A stretch of DNA of 64,000 bases, from the NCBI GenBank assembly GCA_043740085.1, contig JAYUCY010000094.1:1-64000 (forward strand), written 5' to 3'. Origin of the DNA: UBA668 sp043740085. Lineage in GTDB: Bacteria; Actinomycetota; Acidimicrobiia; Acidimicrobiales; Ilumatobacteraceae. Made by a program: the position numbers and the translations under genes. Below, in pieces: positions 25,850 to 33,720 of this stretch. Every line of letters begins with the position of its first letter. Position 1 is the stretch's first letter. The notes beneath the pieces are model-generated. The model saw only the letters and a program-made list of their open reading frames with translations, was not told the origin of the DNA and ran no database searches.

Positions 25850-26045
25850 GCGTGGGAGTAGATCGTGCAGCTGCCGTGCGATCCTCTGACGGGTACCGCC
25901 AAGCAAGTGAGCCGTACGGTGGACGGCACCAAACGCGAAGCCCGGCGCGCTGGCCGAGCTGGTGACGAAGGTTTCGGCAGGCAAGATCTCGTCAACGACG
26001 ACAACGCTCGACCAGCTGCTGGTGCAATGGCTCGAGCTCCTTCGT
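25850..26045 (+). pseudogene. tyrosine-recombinase (integrase) N-terminal remnant
   Basis: One frame reads AWE-stop-IVQLPCDPLTG then QVSRTVDGTKREARRA. After a +1 shift near 25948 the next frame reads ALAELVTKVSAGKISS then TLDQLLVQWLEL. Together these match the arm-binding and core-binding start of actinophage/ICE tyrosine integrases. There is one internal stop and one frameshift, and the catalytic domain is gone. The position beside a tRNA 3' end supports an old site-specific integration. Confidence 0.7.
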
Positions 26046-26378
26046 CTTCACGCACTCGTAAACGCCTTTTGGTGGCGTCCGGGCGTGTATCCGCGTGGCC
26101 GGGCACCTACTCGGCAGTAGTCGGCACAGTTCTCGTGCCGACTAGCGAAGACTTTGCGAGTACTCGGAAGCCGTCTCGTGAACTCGGCACGTTCAGCGCC
26201 CCGATCTCTGCCGAGTAGACCGCCGAGTTACGGACATCGAGCTGATCCTGCGGTCGCCAGAGAGCAAGACGGGTGGAGTTCAAGAGAGATCTGACGTCGC
26301 CCGACTGTGTTCTTCGCACGATCGTGGCGTTCGCGAACTCCGCGGTGGGGTGCTCGTTGTCGGGGTTGAGGACGCGTC

Positions 26379-26671
26379 GTGGGTTCGCCATCTCCGCTCG
26401 CGGATGAGGAGCAGCTCGCGAGCCTGATCGCCTTGATGCCACGCATCGAACCGCAACTCGTGCCGGACATCGCGATTGTGCCGTGGCGTCGCACCCAGCT
26501 GCTGGTGGTCAACGTTCAGCTCACGCGGCGCGAACAGCTCCAACGACTGCTCAGCGAGTTCGACCGGCACGCCGACAGCCTTCTCGACGCGTTCGCGCAC
26601 GTCGACGGCGTCGTCGGCACGCCGATCACCTAATACACCGCGGAACTGCGGCGCGAGCTGGGCATCACCTG
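26379..26671 (+). pseudogene. truncated duplicate of the SEC-C gene 3' end
   Basis: From 26522 the DNA is nearly identical to the last part of the gene at 28711-31392 (RREQL-RLLSEFDRHADSLL..., ending ELRRELGIT). TACGAC has become TAATAC, making a stop at 26631-26633. The upstream part of this open frame (LADEEQLASLIALMPRIEPQ) is not related to the intact gene. It is a non-functional copy. Confidence 0.75.
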
Positions 26672-26685
26672 ACCCATCGGTCGTC
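26522..26685 (+). repeat. direct repeat, left copy (164 bp)
   Basis: Matches 31242-31405 with about four mismatches over 164 bp, in the same orientation. The two copies bracket hipBA and the body of the SEC-C gene. Confidence 0.9.
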
Positions 26686-26878
26686 GCGGCGCGTCGACGC
26701 CCACCTCCCGGGCTTCTTGTGTGGGAGCGCGCATCGGGCGCATCGCGTTGGGTTGTCCTTACGGAAAGATGCCGTCTGGGGTCAAGGAGGCTGCGCCTCC
26801 AGCCCAACCGTCTGTGTCGTGGAAACCTCAGCGGTCGCAGTCGTCGATGTCGTCGTCAATAATGATGGCTGTCTACGC

Positions 26879-26895
26879 CATTATGGCCCATAATG
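26879..26895. promoter_or_regulatory. hipBA operator palindrome
   Basis: CATTATGG-C-CCATAATG is a perfect 8+1+8 palindrome 32 nt before the hipB start. Antitoxins of this family repress their own operon by binding such repeats. The sequence ATAATGATG recurs ~30 nt upstream. Confidence 0.7.
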
Positions 26896-26927
26896 ATGTA
26901 TACGACGATCATTGGAGAGGAGTTGTT

Positions 26928-27221
26928 ATGCCGAAGCTGAACGCTCGTACGCAGCGCTCTGCCGCACAATTCGGGACACACCTCGCCACCTGGCGCAAAC
27001 TACTGAACCTCACCGCTGACCAGGTAGCGCAACGGGCCGACATTGACCGCGGCACACTGCGTCGCCTCGAGAAGGGTGACCCGGTCGGCTTCGACGTAGT
27101 GCTGTCCGTCGCCCGGGCTCTCGGAGTGCTCGACAAACTCGTCGACGCCGTCGACCCGTGGGAATCTGACCTTGGTCGTGCACGCGCCGGCGCCGTGCTC
27201 CCCAAACGGGTGTACCGATGA
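26928..27221 (+). CDS. hipB: HipB-type antitoxin (Xre HTH)
   Basis: 97 aa. Its Xre-family HTH spans residues ~15-70 (FGTHLATWRKLLNLTADQVAQRADIDRGTLRRLEKGDPVGFDVVLSVARALG). A strong ribosome site (GGAGAGGAG) lies 6 nt before the ATG. The stop overlaps the HipA start by 4 nt (ATGA), so the pair is translationally coupled. As in HipBA systems it should neutralise the kinase and repress the operon at the upstream palindrome. Confidence 0.85.
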   Translation: MPKLNARTQRSAAQFGTHLATWRKLLNLTADQVAQRADIDRGTLRRLEKGDPVGFDVVLSVARALGVLDKLVDAVDPWESDLGRARAGAVLPKRVYR

Positions 27222-28558
27222 TCGACCGACTGGACGTACACATCGAACTCGACGGGCGAACACACCCGGCGGGTACCGCCTATTTCGTTCAACGTCGCGG
27301 CGGACCGGTGGCGACAACGTTCGCGTACTCCGTCGAATACCTCGCGAACCCGACAGCAATCAGCATCGATCCGAACCTGCCGCTCGTCAGCGGCCAACAA
27401 GCCACCAACGGCATGCCGGGAGCGTTCCAGGATTGCGCACCAGACAGGTGGGGACGCAACCTCATTCTGAAACGATCCCGGACCAGCGTCAGCGCCGGTG
27501 ATCGAACCCCGGCGCTGAACGACGCCGACTTCCTCGCCGTGGTGAGCGACATCACCCGCCAAGGGGCGCTTCGGTTCTCACTGTCAGGCACCGCCGAATT
27601 CATCGACGCTGGTCTGCGTGTGCCGAAACTGATCGCGTTGCCCCGGCTGCTCTACGCTGTTGACCGGCTGGCCGACGACGACGAAAGTGACGAAGCGGTC
27701 AAAGTGCTGCTCGACGCCGGCTCCGGGTCGCTCGGCGGCGCACGACCAAAGGCGTCAGTGCTCGACAACGGGCGGCTGCTGCTGGCAAAGTTTCCGCATC
27801 GCAGCGACGGCTGGGATGTGATGGGCTGGGAAAAAACAGCGTTGGACATCGCCGGCCGGGCAGGTATCAACGTTCCGGGTAGACGCCTCGTTGGTCTCGA
27901 CGGCCGCCAGATCTTGTTGCTCGAACGATTCGACCGCGACGACCAGCACCGCATCGCCTACATCAGCGCGATGACACTCGTCGGTGGGCGCATCGGTGAG
28001 GACTACGACTACGCCGACATCGCAGCCACTCTTCCCGATTTCGGGTCCCGAGTGGCTGCTGATCTCGACGAGATGTTCCGGCGTGTTGTCGTGAGCTGCG
28101 CCATCCACAACACCGACGACCACTTTCTCAACCATGGGTTCCTTGGCAGCGCGGCCGGATGGAAACTGGCGCCTGTTTTTGACATCAACCCGAACCCTGA
28201 TCTCAACGAAGGCAGGGTCACGTCGATCGCCGCGGCCAGCCGCGCTGAAGACGAACCAGCAGGACTGATAGCGGTAGCAGGCGACTTCCGTCTCACTGAA
28301 AGCGCCGCCCGTTCCATCGTGACTGAGGTGGTCGACGCCGTTGCCGACTGGGCTGACATCGCCACCGCCAACGGGATCAGCGCCCGCGAGCGCGAACAGT
28401 TCCGACCGATGTTCAACGACCGGATCGCAGCGCTCGCCAGCACCGCCCTCCTGCCCCGGCCGGGGCCAGCTCGTGCTGCCTCGACGACACAGCGGCGAGT
28501 TCCCAAGGGCTCCCCGACCGCAGGCCAGTTTGCCAAGAAAGACACCCATCACCCCTGA
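27218..28558 (+). CDS. hipA: HipA-family serine/threonine kinase toxin
   Basis: 446 aa. The N-terminal subdomain (~1-110) is followed by the HipA kinase core: P-loop-like SGSLGGARPKASV (~168-180), LLAKFPHRSDGWDV, the catalytic loop AIHNTDDHFLNHGFL (~294-308) and metal-binding PVFDINPNPD (~320). Classical HipA phosphorylates glutamyl-tRNA synthetase and halts translation. The target of this one is not readable. The C-terminus ends in a basic tag VPKGSPTAGQFAKK, unlike E. coli HipA. It lies in a mobile-looking region between direct repeats. Confidence 0.88.
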   Translation: MIDRLDVHIELDGRTHPAGTAYFVQRRGGPVATTFAYSVEYLANPTAISIDPNLPLVSGQQATNGMPGAFQDCAPDRWGRNLILKRSRTSVSAGDRTPALNDADFLAVVSDITRQGALRFSLSGTAEFIDAGLRVPKLIALPRLLYAVDRLADDDESDEAVKVLLDAGSGSLGGARPKASVLDNGRLLLAKFPHRSDGWDVMGWEKTALDIAGRAGINVPGRRLVGLDGRQILLLERFDRDDQHRIAYISAMTLVGGRIGEDYDYADIAATLPDFGSRVAADLDEMFRRVVVSCAIHNTDDHFLNHGFLGSAAGWKLAPVFDINPNPDLNEGRVTSIAAASRAEDEPAGLIAVAGDFRLTESAARSIVTEVVDAVADWADIATANGISAREREQFRPMFNDRIAALASTALLPRPGPARAASTTQRRVPKGSPTAGQFAKKDTHHP

Positions 28559-28710
28559 CGGACCGGACGACCAGGAGGCTCAATTCCAACTCGCAACGGT
28601 CAAAGCGTCTCACCCGAAGCGAATTGCAGCTGCGACGAGCCCGTCCGTCGCGCGTCACTGAAGTGCCTACTTGAGACTGCGGGCATGCTGCGACGGTAGC
28701 GTCGGCACGC

Positions 28711-31392
28711 ATGGCGCCTGACCTTGACCGGATCAGCTTTCTGTTTGGTGAGGACGCTCTCACCGACCTCGACGCGTACGACTTCGACGTCGAGTCAGAC
28801 GTCGTTGCAGCCATCGAGCGGTTCGTGGCCATGCCGAGCGGCTCAGCGGTGGATGGCATGCGTTCGGCCGTCCGCACCATCGCGGTCCGGCAAGTTCTTG
28901 ATGACGACCCGCCCGAGGCGTGGCGGGCCGCGATCCGCATGCGCGATGCTGGGTTCGATCGCGACGAAGTGCTCCGCCAGCTGTCGATGGTGATCTCCGA
29001 GCACGTCATCGAAAGCCTCTCCACGGTCGAGCCGAGCGACCCGGCACAGCTGGCCTTCGCGCTGGACGCGCTCCCGTTGCCCTCGGCCGAACAGATCGCC
29101 GAGGTACTGGTCGGCATCGCCCGCGCCACCCCTGGGCTCGACGCCGACGACCACATCCAGCAAGCCGTTGCGGCGCTCGGGTCGGGAGCGGGCGGGCGAG
29201 TCCTGCAGGCCCTGGTCGAGCGCGTACTCGACGCTCTCGTGGAAGGCCCGTTGCACTGGTTGGCCGATGATGTGACGGTCGCCTTCTTCGACACGATTGC
29301 CGGCCGAACGTTCACTCACCGTTTCAACGACTCCGAACGCGAGATGGGCGTGCTCAGCATCTCCGTCGACATCGCCGGGTATCAGCGCTTCGACAGCGTG
29401 CGCCTCGCCGACGGAACCGAGCTCGAGCAGTTCTCAGTGGAGCACGGTCACATGGCATGGCGTGGCCCTGAGGGTTGGCTTGGTGGTTTCACTGCGGACG
29501 ACCTTCTCGCTGTCACGGCGGAGTTCACTACGCCGAGCGGCGACCAACGTGTCGATGCGACGGTCACGATCCGCGTGGTCGCCGACTCTCCGGCAGTGAC
29601 TGGCGAACTCACCTCGGCGGTACGCGCTGCCTACGACGCAGAGCAGCACGAGCACGGCCTGCCGGTTGCGGCGGAAGATCTGGTTGTGTGGCTCTGCCAC
29701 CACCACCCGGAAATGTTCAGGGTTCCGCTGCCACCGATCTCCGACCTGATCGAACATGCCGGGCTGGAGCTGAACGGCGGCTTCATGGCGCATGACGATT
29801 CGGTGTGGCGGCAGGATCTGTTGGTACGACGAACTCGCCGGCTGCTCGACATCGTGCCCGAGCCGCACTGGCGCAAGGTGCTCGGCCGCGCCATCGAGGT
29901 GCTTGCCGACCCAGAGGCGGAGGTTGACCTCATTCGCGCATCACTCGACGAGTGCGCAGAACCCGCGACGCTCGACGAGCTCGTCGACCTGTTGATCCCC
30001 GAGTATCTGGCACCGCAGGACGAGTACGACCTCGCCGGTGTCGATGCGCCCGGTCGCGCGTTCGAGCTCGTCCACCGGGCGATCGCAGTCGCCCGTCGAC
30101 CGCGTCAGGTGGCCACGGCTGAATACCTCGCATGTGGTTTACGTGAGCGGTGCGGGCAGCCCATGGCCGCCCTGGAGCACCTCACCCGGGCGGTGGAGGC
30201 GCAACCCCGGCTCGGGCCGATTGTCGAGCGGATGGGGTGGTACTGCTTCGACCGAGGTGATGCCCGCGGCGCGATGCGTTGGTGGCGTGAGCTGGAGGAG
30301 GCTCACCCAGCGGCGAGCACCATTGCTGGGTTCCTCGCTCGAGCTGATGGCAATCCCAAGGTTGGGCGCAACGACCCGTGCTGGTGCGGGTCTGGCCGGA
30401 AGTTCAAGCAGTGCCATCAGGGCACGAGCGACCAGCCGGCGCTTCCCGACCGGGTGGGCTGGTTGTGCCGCAAGGCATCAGCTTGGGTCGAACACTCCAC
30501 CGGCGAGGCACGTAATCTGGTGACGGATCTGGCCATCGCATACGTCACCGGAGACCCCGACGCCGATGCATCCGACGTGGTGAGTGCTGACGAGCGCAGG
30601 ATGCAGCAGCAGTTCGAGGTTGCGTTTGCCGACCCGCTGCTGTTCGATGCGACGCTCCACGAAGGGGGCCAGTTCCGGCGTTTTCTGTCCGAACGCGGCG
30701 ACCTGCTACCCGATGACGAGCGGCTCCTCGCCACAGCGTGGCTCACCGTCGATCGCAGTGTGCACGAGGTGCTGTCGGTCGAGCGTGGTGTTGGACTGCA
30801 GCTGCGCAATCTCGCCACCGGAGATGTTGTCGATGTACGCGAACGCACCGCGTCGAAGCAGGCGCACGTGGGCGAGCGTTACTGTGCGCGCGTGGTGCCC
30901 GATGGTGCATCGCACCAGATCATCGGCGGCGTGTTCGAGGTGCGCACCGGCCACGAACAGCAAGTACTGGACCTGTGCCTGGCGGCCGACGCTGCGGCGT
31001 TGTGTGCATGGGCTGGTGCACTGAACCAGCCACCACGGATCGTTCACCGACCGGGCATGATCGACTCGATGCTGGACCGAAGCGCGCTGCAAGCCGCGCT
31101 GGACGAAGGGGAATTCGCCGACGAGACCGAGATGCTGTCGCGACTCAACGCCGAACTGTCGCGGCAAGCCCAATCACGGTGGCTTGACGACAACGTTCCG
31201 GCTCTCGGAGGCCTGACCCCACGGCAGGCCGCCGCCGACCCCACGCGGCGCGAACAGCTCGAACGACTGCTCAGCGAGTTCGACCGGCACGCCGACAGCC
31301 TTCTCGACGCGTTCGCGCACGTCGACGGCGTCGTCGGCACGCCGATCACCTACGACACCGCGGAACTGCGGCGCGAGCTAGGCATCACCTGA
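28711..31392 (+). CDS. 893-aa SEC-C metal-binding protein, otherwise unknown
   Basis: The one clear motif is SEC-C at residues ~551-569 (VGRNDPCWCGSGRKFKQCH), the CxCx8CH zinc site found at the end of SecA and in many accessory proteins. Around it, residues ~455-545 look TPR-like (AMAALEHLTRAVEAQPRLG). The C-terminal ~60 residues include GGLTPRQAAADPTRREQLERLL, a block common in SEC-C proteins of islands. The N-terminal 450 residues are acidic and match no domain I know. No nuclease or ATPase motif is visible. The last 150 bp are duplicated at 26522-26671. It follows hipA on the same strand after 152 nt in which I see no gene. Confidence 0.75.
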   Translation: MAPDLDRISFLFGEDALTDLDAYDFDVESDVVAAIERFVAMPSGSAVDGMRSAVRTIAVRQVLDDDPPEAWRAAIRMRDAGFDRDEVLRQLSMVISEHVIESLSTVEPSDPAQLAFALDALPLPSAEQIAEVLVGIARATPGLDADDHIQQAVAALGSGAGGRVLQALVERVLDALVEGPLHWLADDVTVAFFDTIAGRTFTHRFNDSEREMGVLSISVDIAGYQRFDSVRLADGTELEQFSVEHGHMAWRGPEGWLGGFTADDLLAVTAEFTTPSGDQRVDATVTIRVVADSPAVTGELTSAVRAAYDAEQHEHGLPVAAEDLVVWLCHHHPEMFRVPLPPISDLIEHAGLELNGGFMAHDDSVWRQDLLVRRTRRLLDIVPEPHWRKVLGRAIEVLADPEAEVDLIRASLDECAEPATLDELVDLLIPEYLAPQDEYDLAGVDAPGRAFELVHRAIAVARRPRQVATAEYLACGLRERCGQPMAALEHLTRAVEAQPRLGPIVERMGWYCFDRGDARGAMRWWRELEEAHPAASTIAGFLARADGNPKVGRNDPCWCGSGRKFKQCHQGTSDQPALPDRVGWLCRKASAWVEHSTGEARNLVTDLAIAYVTGDPDADASDVVSADERRMQQQFEVAFADPLLFDATLHEGGQFRRFLSERGDLLPDDERLLATAWLTVDRSVHEVLSVERGVGLQLRNLATGDVVDVRERTASKQAHVGERYCARVVPDGASHQIIGGVFEVRTGHEQQVLDLCLAADAAALCAWAGALNQPPRIVHRPGMIDSMLDRSALQAALDEGEFADETEMLSRLNAELSRQAQSRWLDDNVPALGGLTPRQAAADPTRREQLERLLSEFDRHADSLLDAFAHVDGVVGTPITYDTAELRRELGIT

Positions 31393-31405
31393 CCCATCGG
31401 TCGTC
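31242..31405 (+). repeat. direct repeat, right copy (164 bp)
   Basis: Covers the 3' end of the SEC-C gene and 13 nt after its stop. It is nearly identical to 26522-26685. Confidence 0.9.
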
Positions 31406-31529
31406 CCGAGCGTCGACTGGTGCCCCGGCGAGGTGGGATCGGCGTTCGTGACGATCTGGCCGCCAGCCGCTGCGATCGCGTCGAGTGTCGGCTCTGGCGG
31501 GAGCATCGCGAAGACGCCGAGTGGGGTGA

Positions 31530-31663
31530 GGACCGTTCGCGACTCGGTTCGACATCAACTCCAGCGCCGAGAAACTGAACGCATCGCCCTGCACGATCAG
31601 CGCCGTCTTGTCACCGAAACGCCGGGCGGCCTCCGGAACAATCTCACCGATCGTCGATGCCAT
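31530..31663 (-). pseudogene. acyl-CoA ligase N-terminal fragment
   Basis: From ATG 31663 the minus strand reads MASTIGEIVPEAARRFGDK then LSRV-like SNRVANG, typical of the first 45 residues of class-I adenylate-forming ligases. It then runs into unrelated sequence. No AMP-binding core follows. Confidence 0.6.
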
Positions 31664-31739
31664 ACGGGAACGGTAGCCGACATTGTCCTGAGCAGGTGAA
31701 AAGCCTCCTACCAGGTACGCAGCAATCGTTCGCGCACAA

Positions 31740-31850
31740 CCCGAAGGTCGCAAGTTGTCAGATGGACATCGTTGGTGGTGTGCAGTTGGTCAACGGTTGG
31801 AAGGCGTCGATCGTGTCGGGGATCGACGACCACTCGCGTTCGTGATCTCG
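31740..31850 (+). pseudogene. IS481-family transposase (rve) remnant
   Basis: CQMDIVGGVQLVNG then VSGIDDHSR matches the first DDE Asp region of IS481-type integrase cores. A stop follows at once, and the continuing sequence (VISAHGARS) is in another frame. The rest of the transposase and its ends are missing. Confidence 0.65.
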
Positions 31851-32030
31851 GCGCATGGCGCCAGGAGCCGGCCACCTCGTTCGTCGAAATCGTCAGCGCC
31901 GAGAACATCGGCGCCAACACCTACCTGATCACTTCAGGATCGAACCGATCAGGGCCGCGACAGCCTCGTTCCACCAGCCCCGCGACATTGCGGTTGAGGA
32001 CGTCGATGATCCGAAGATCTAGGCGGCCGC

Positions 32031-33008
32031 TCACGCGCTGAGCCGCGCCAGCACCTCGTCGTCGAGCGAAAAGTCGTAGTCGTAGCTGTCGCGACCGACG
32101 CGGTTGAACCAGGCGTACGAATCGCGGTAGGCGGCCTCGAGGCCGAATCGCGGCTCCCAGTCGAGATCGCGTAGCGCCTTGTCGACCGAGTAGATCGCGC
32201 CGCCATTGAGCGCCTCGCCCCAGTGGACCAGCGGCGCACGCAGGCCACGGGCCATCTCTGCCGGGACATGGACGATGTTGGCCTCGACTCCAGCTGCCGC
32301 CGCCATCATCTTCATCGAGCCGAGCACGCTGGTGATCTCCCGACCGGCCACGTTGTACAGCTGGCCGATGGAACGCGGGTTTCCGGCTACCGCGGCCATC
32401 AAGGTAGCGACGTCGGTGACGTGGATGAGGTGCACGAACGGCAGTCCATCGCCCGGCACCAGGATCGGCCGACCCGCCTCGAGCCGGGCGAAGAAGATCG
32501 GCTCACGCGACGCCAGCGGGCTCATCGGCCCAATGGTGTGGGTGACGCGCAGCGCCGTCCACGGCAGGCCGCCACGTTCGTGTTCGCGCCGCAGGTACTC
32601 CTCGCAGCGCACCTTGCCGACTCCGTACGCCTTGCCCTTGGCCTCGTCGGCGGGATCATGGCTGCGGAAGGTCTCGGTGATCGGCTGCAGGAAGCTGCGA
32701 CGATAGGCAGCCACCGAACTGGTGAACACGAGCTGTTCGATGCGGCCGCGAAACAGCTCGACCATCGGTTCGAGATCGGCCACGACATATGCGGTGTTGT
32801 CGTAGACGATGTCGAAGTCGTCGCGGTGCGGGCCGAGCACCTCGCGCAACACTCCGGGCTGTTGGCGATCGCCGTGAAGCCGGCGCACCCCTACGGGCAG
32901 CTCGACCTCGTGGCTGTTCATCACCGTCACGTCGTGACCCCGACGGGCGAGCTCGCGCACCAGGTGAAGACCGATGTAGCGGTTACCACCCATCACCAAT
33001 GCCCGCAT
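32031..33008 (-). CDS. NAD-dependent epimerase/dehydratase (extended SDR)
   Basis: 325 aa. The start is taken at MRALVMGGNRYIG, giving the cofactor motif GGNRYIGLHLVRELARRGHDV right at the N-terminus. LVFTSSVAAY carries the catalytic Ser, and AYGVGKVRCEE contains a YxxxK pair in the expected place. HLIHVTDVATLM and GQLYNVAGRE are usual in sugar-nucleotide epimerases and related extended SDRs. The substrate is unknown. The gene is intact and isolated among fragments. Confidence 0.8.
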   Translation of the reverse strand: MRALVMGGNRYIGLHLVRELARRGHDVTVMNSHEVELPVGVRRLHGDRQQPGVLREVLGPHRDDFDIVYDNTAYVVADLEPMVELFRGRIEQLVFTSSVAAYRRSFLQPITETFRSHDPADEAKGKAYGVGKVRCEEYLRREHERGGLPWTALRVTHTIGPMSPLASREPIFFARLEAGRPILVPGDGLPFVHLIHVTDVATLMAAVAGNPRSIGQLYNVAGREITSVLGSMKMMAAAAGVEANIVHVPAEMARGLRAPLVHWGEALNGGAIYSVDKALRDLDWEPRFGLEAAYRDSYAWFNRVGRDSYDYDFSLDDEVLARLSA

Positions 33009-33310
33009 CAGAAACCACCCGTGCTTGGGGCCGTCGCGCGCCGGCTGGCCCGGATCAACGTGAGGAGCTCGCATTCATGTTCGCCAACGCGGCGTCCGCT
33101 GGCGGCCATCACCACCGACGGTAACCTAGACGCTGGCCTGGCGTCATTCCGGAACATGCAAATGTCCGCAGGATCTTGGAAGTCACTTCCAAAATCTAGC
33201 AGCTGGTCATCGCTCTGGCGATCCCCGGCCTGCGTATCGAATAGTTCCGTCGAGCGGCGGTTGTCGCTCGCTGAGGCCCGGTGGGCTCACGCTGAGTCGA
33301 TCCGGCGCTG

Positions 33311-33440
33311 GTGGAACCAGATGGGCGGGACCCTCGGTTCTGGGAGGACGTCGAGATCGGTGACGATCTCGACGAGATCATCAAAGGGCCGATCGGGACT
33401 ACCGACGCCATCCTGCGTGGGCGTTCCGCGATCCGACGAC
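33311..33440 (+). pseudogene. MaoC-like dehydratase fragment
   Basis: The reading EPDGRDPRFWEDVEIGDDL then EIIKGPIGTTDAI matches the start of the FAS1/MaoC-type hydratase domain often paired with acyl-CoA genes (W-E-D-V-x-x-G-D). It is preceded by in-frame stops and breaks off after about 40 residues. Confidence 0.6.
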
Positions 33441-33612
33441 GAGCGCGCTCGAGCCCATCTACTCAGTGCATTGACGTGATGCCGGGGAGCGCTGTCATTG
33501 CATTGCCGAGCCGTACCGACGTGACCTCTCCAGCAGGTCGTCGCGCAAGGCGTCTCTCATCGCCCATCCGTCAAGGTCCTTCACCACCTCGCCATCTGGC
33601 CGCTCCGTGAGT

Positions 33613-33626
33613 TGACGTCCGTGTCA
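33613..33626. promoter_or_regulatory. cluster operator 1 (TetR-type palindrome)
   Basis: TGACGTCCGTGTCA, 95 nt upstream of the SDR start. It is one of five matches to TGAC-N6-GTCA at cluster promoters. Confidence 0.5.
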
Positions 33627-33720
33627 TTTACGGCCAACGGGAAGGTGTACGGTTCAGCCGGGCACGGGGTGTCCCGCTGGGCCGAGGGTGGGGGGAGCCA
33701 GCGCCAGAGAGGAGAGCGCA

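Larger units (their letters stand above)
25734..26927. other. decayed island segment between tRNA-Thr and hipBA
   Basis: 1.2 kb with no intact gene I can support. It contains an integrase fragment (25850-26045), a minus-strand open stretch (26107-26388) of no recognised family, a truncated copy of the SEC-C gene 3' end (26379-26671), and the hipBA operator. Confidence 0.6.
31393..32030. other. fragmented region downstream of the SEC-C gene
   Basis: 638 bp without an intact gene. It holds a minus-strand acyl-CoA-ligase N-terminal fragment (31530-31663) and an IS481-type integrase fragment (31740-31850). Between 31385 and 31530 the minus strand also reads VLTPLGVFAMLPPEPTLDAI, apparently the end of another lost gene that I cannot name with confidence. 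Confidence 0.6.
33009..33720. other. intergenic region with palindrome and gene fragment
   Basis: 712 bp. TTGGAAGT-C-ACTTCCAA (33176-33192) is a perfect palindrome 168 nt upstream of the epimerase start and could be an operator. A MaoC-type fragment lies at 33311-33440. The cluster operator lies at 33613-33626. Nothing else is supported. Confidence 0.6.

Noticed and set aside
26107..26388. Minus-strand open frame beginning MANPRRVLNPDNEHP
   Set aside because: No family recognised, no convincing ribosome site, and it lies among fragments. A gene cannot be supported.
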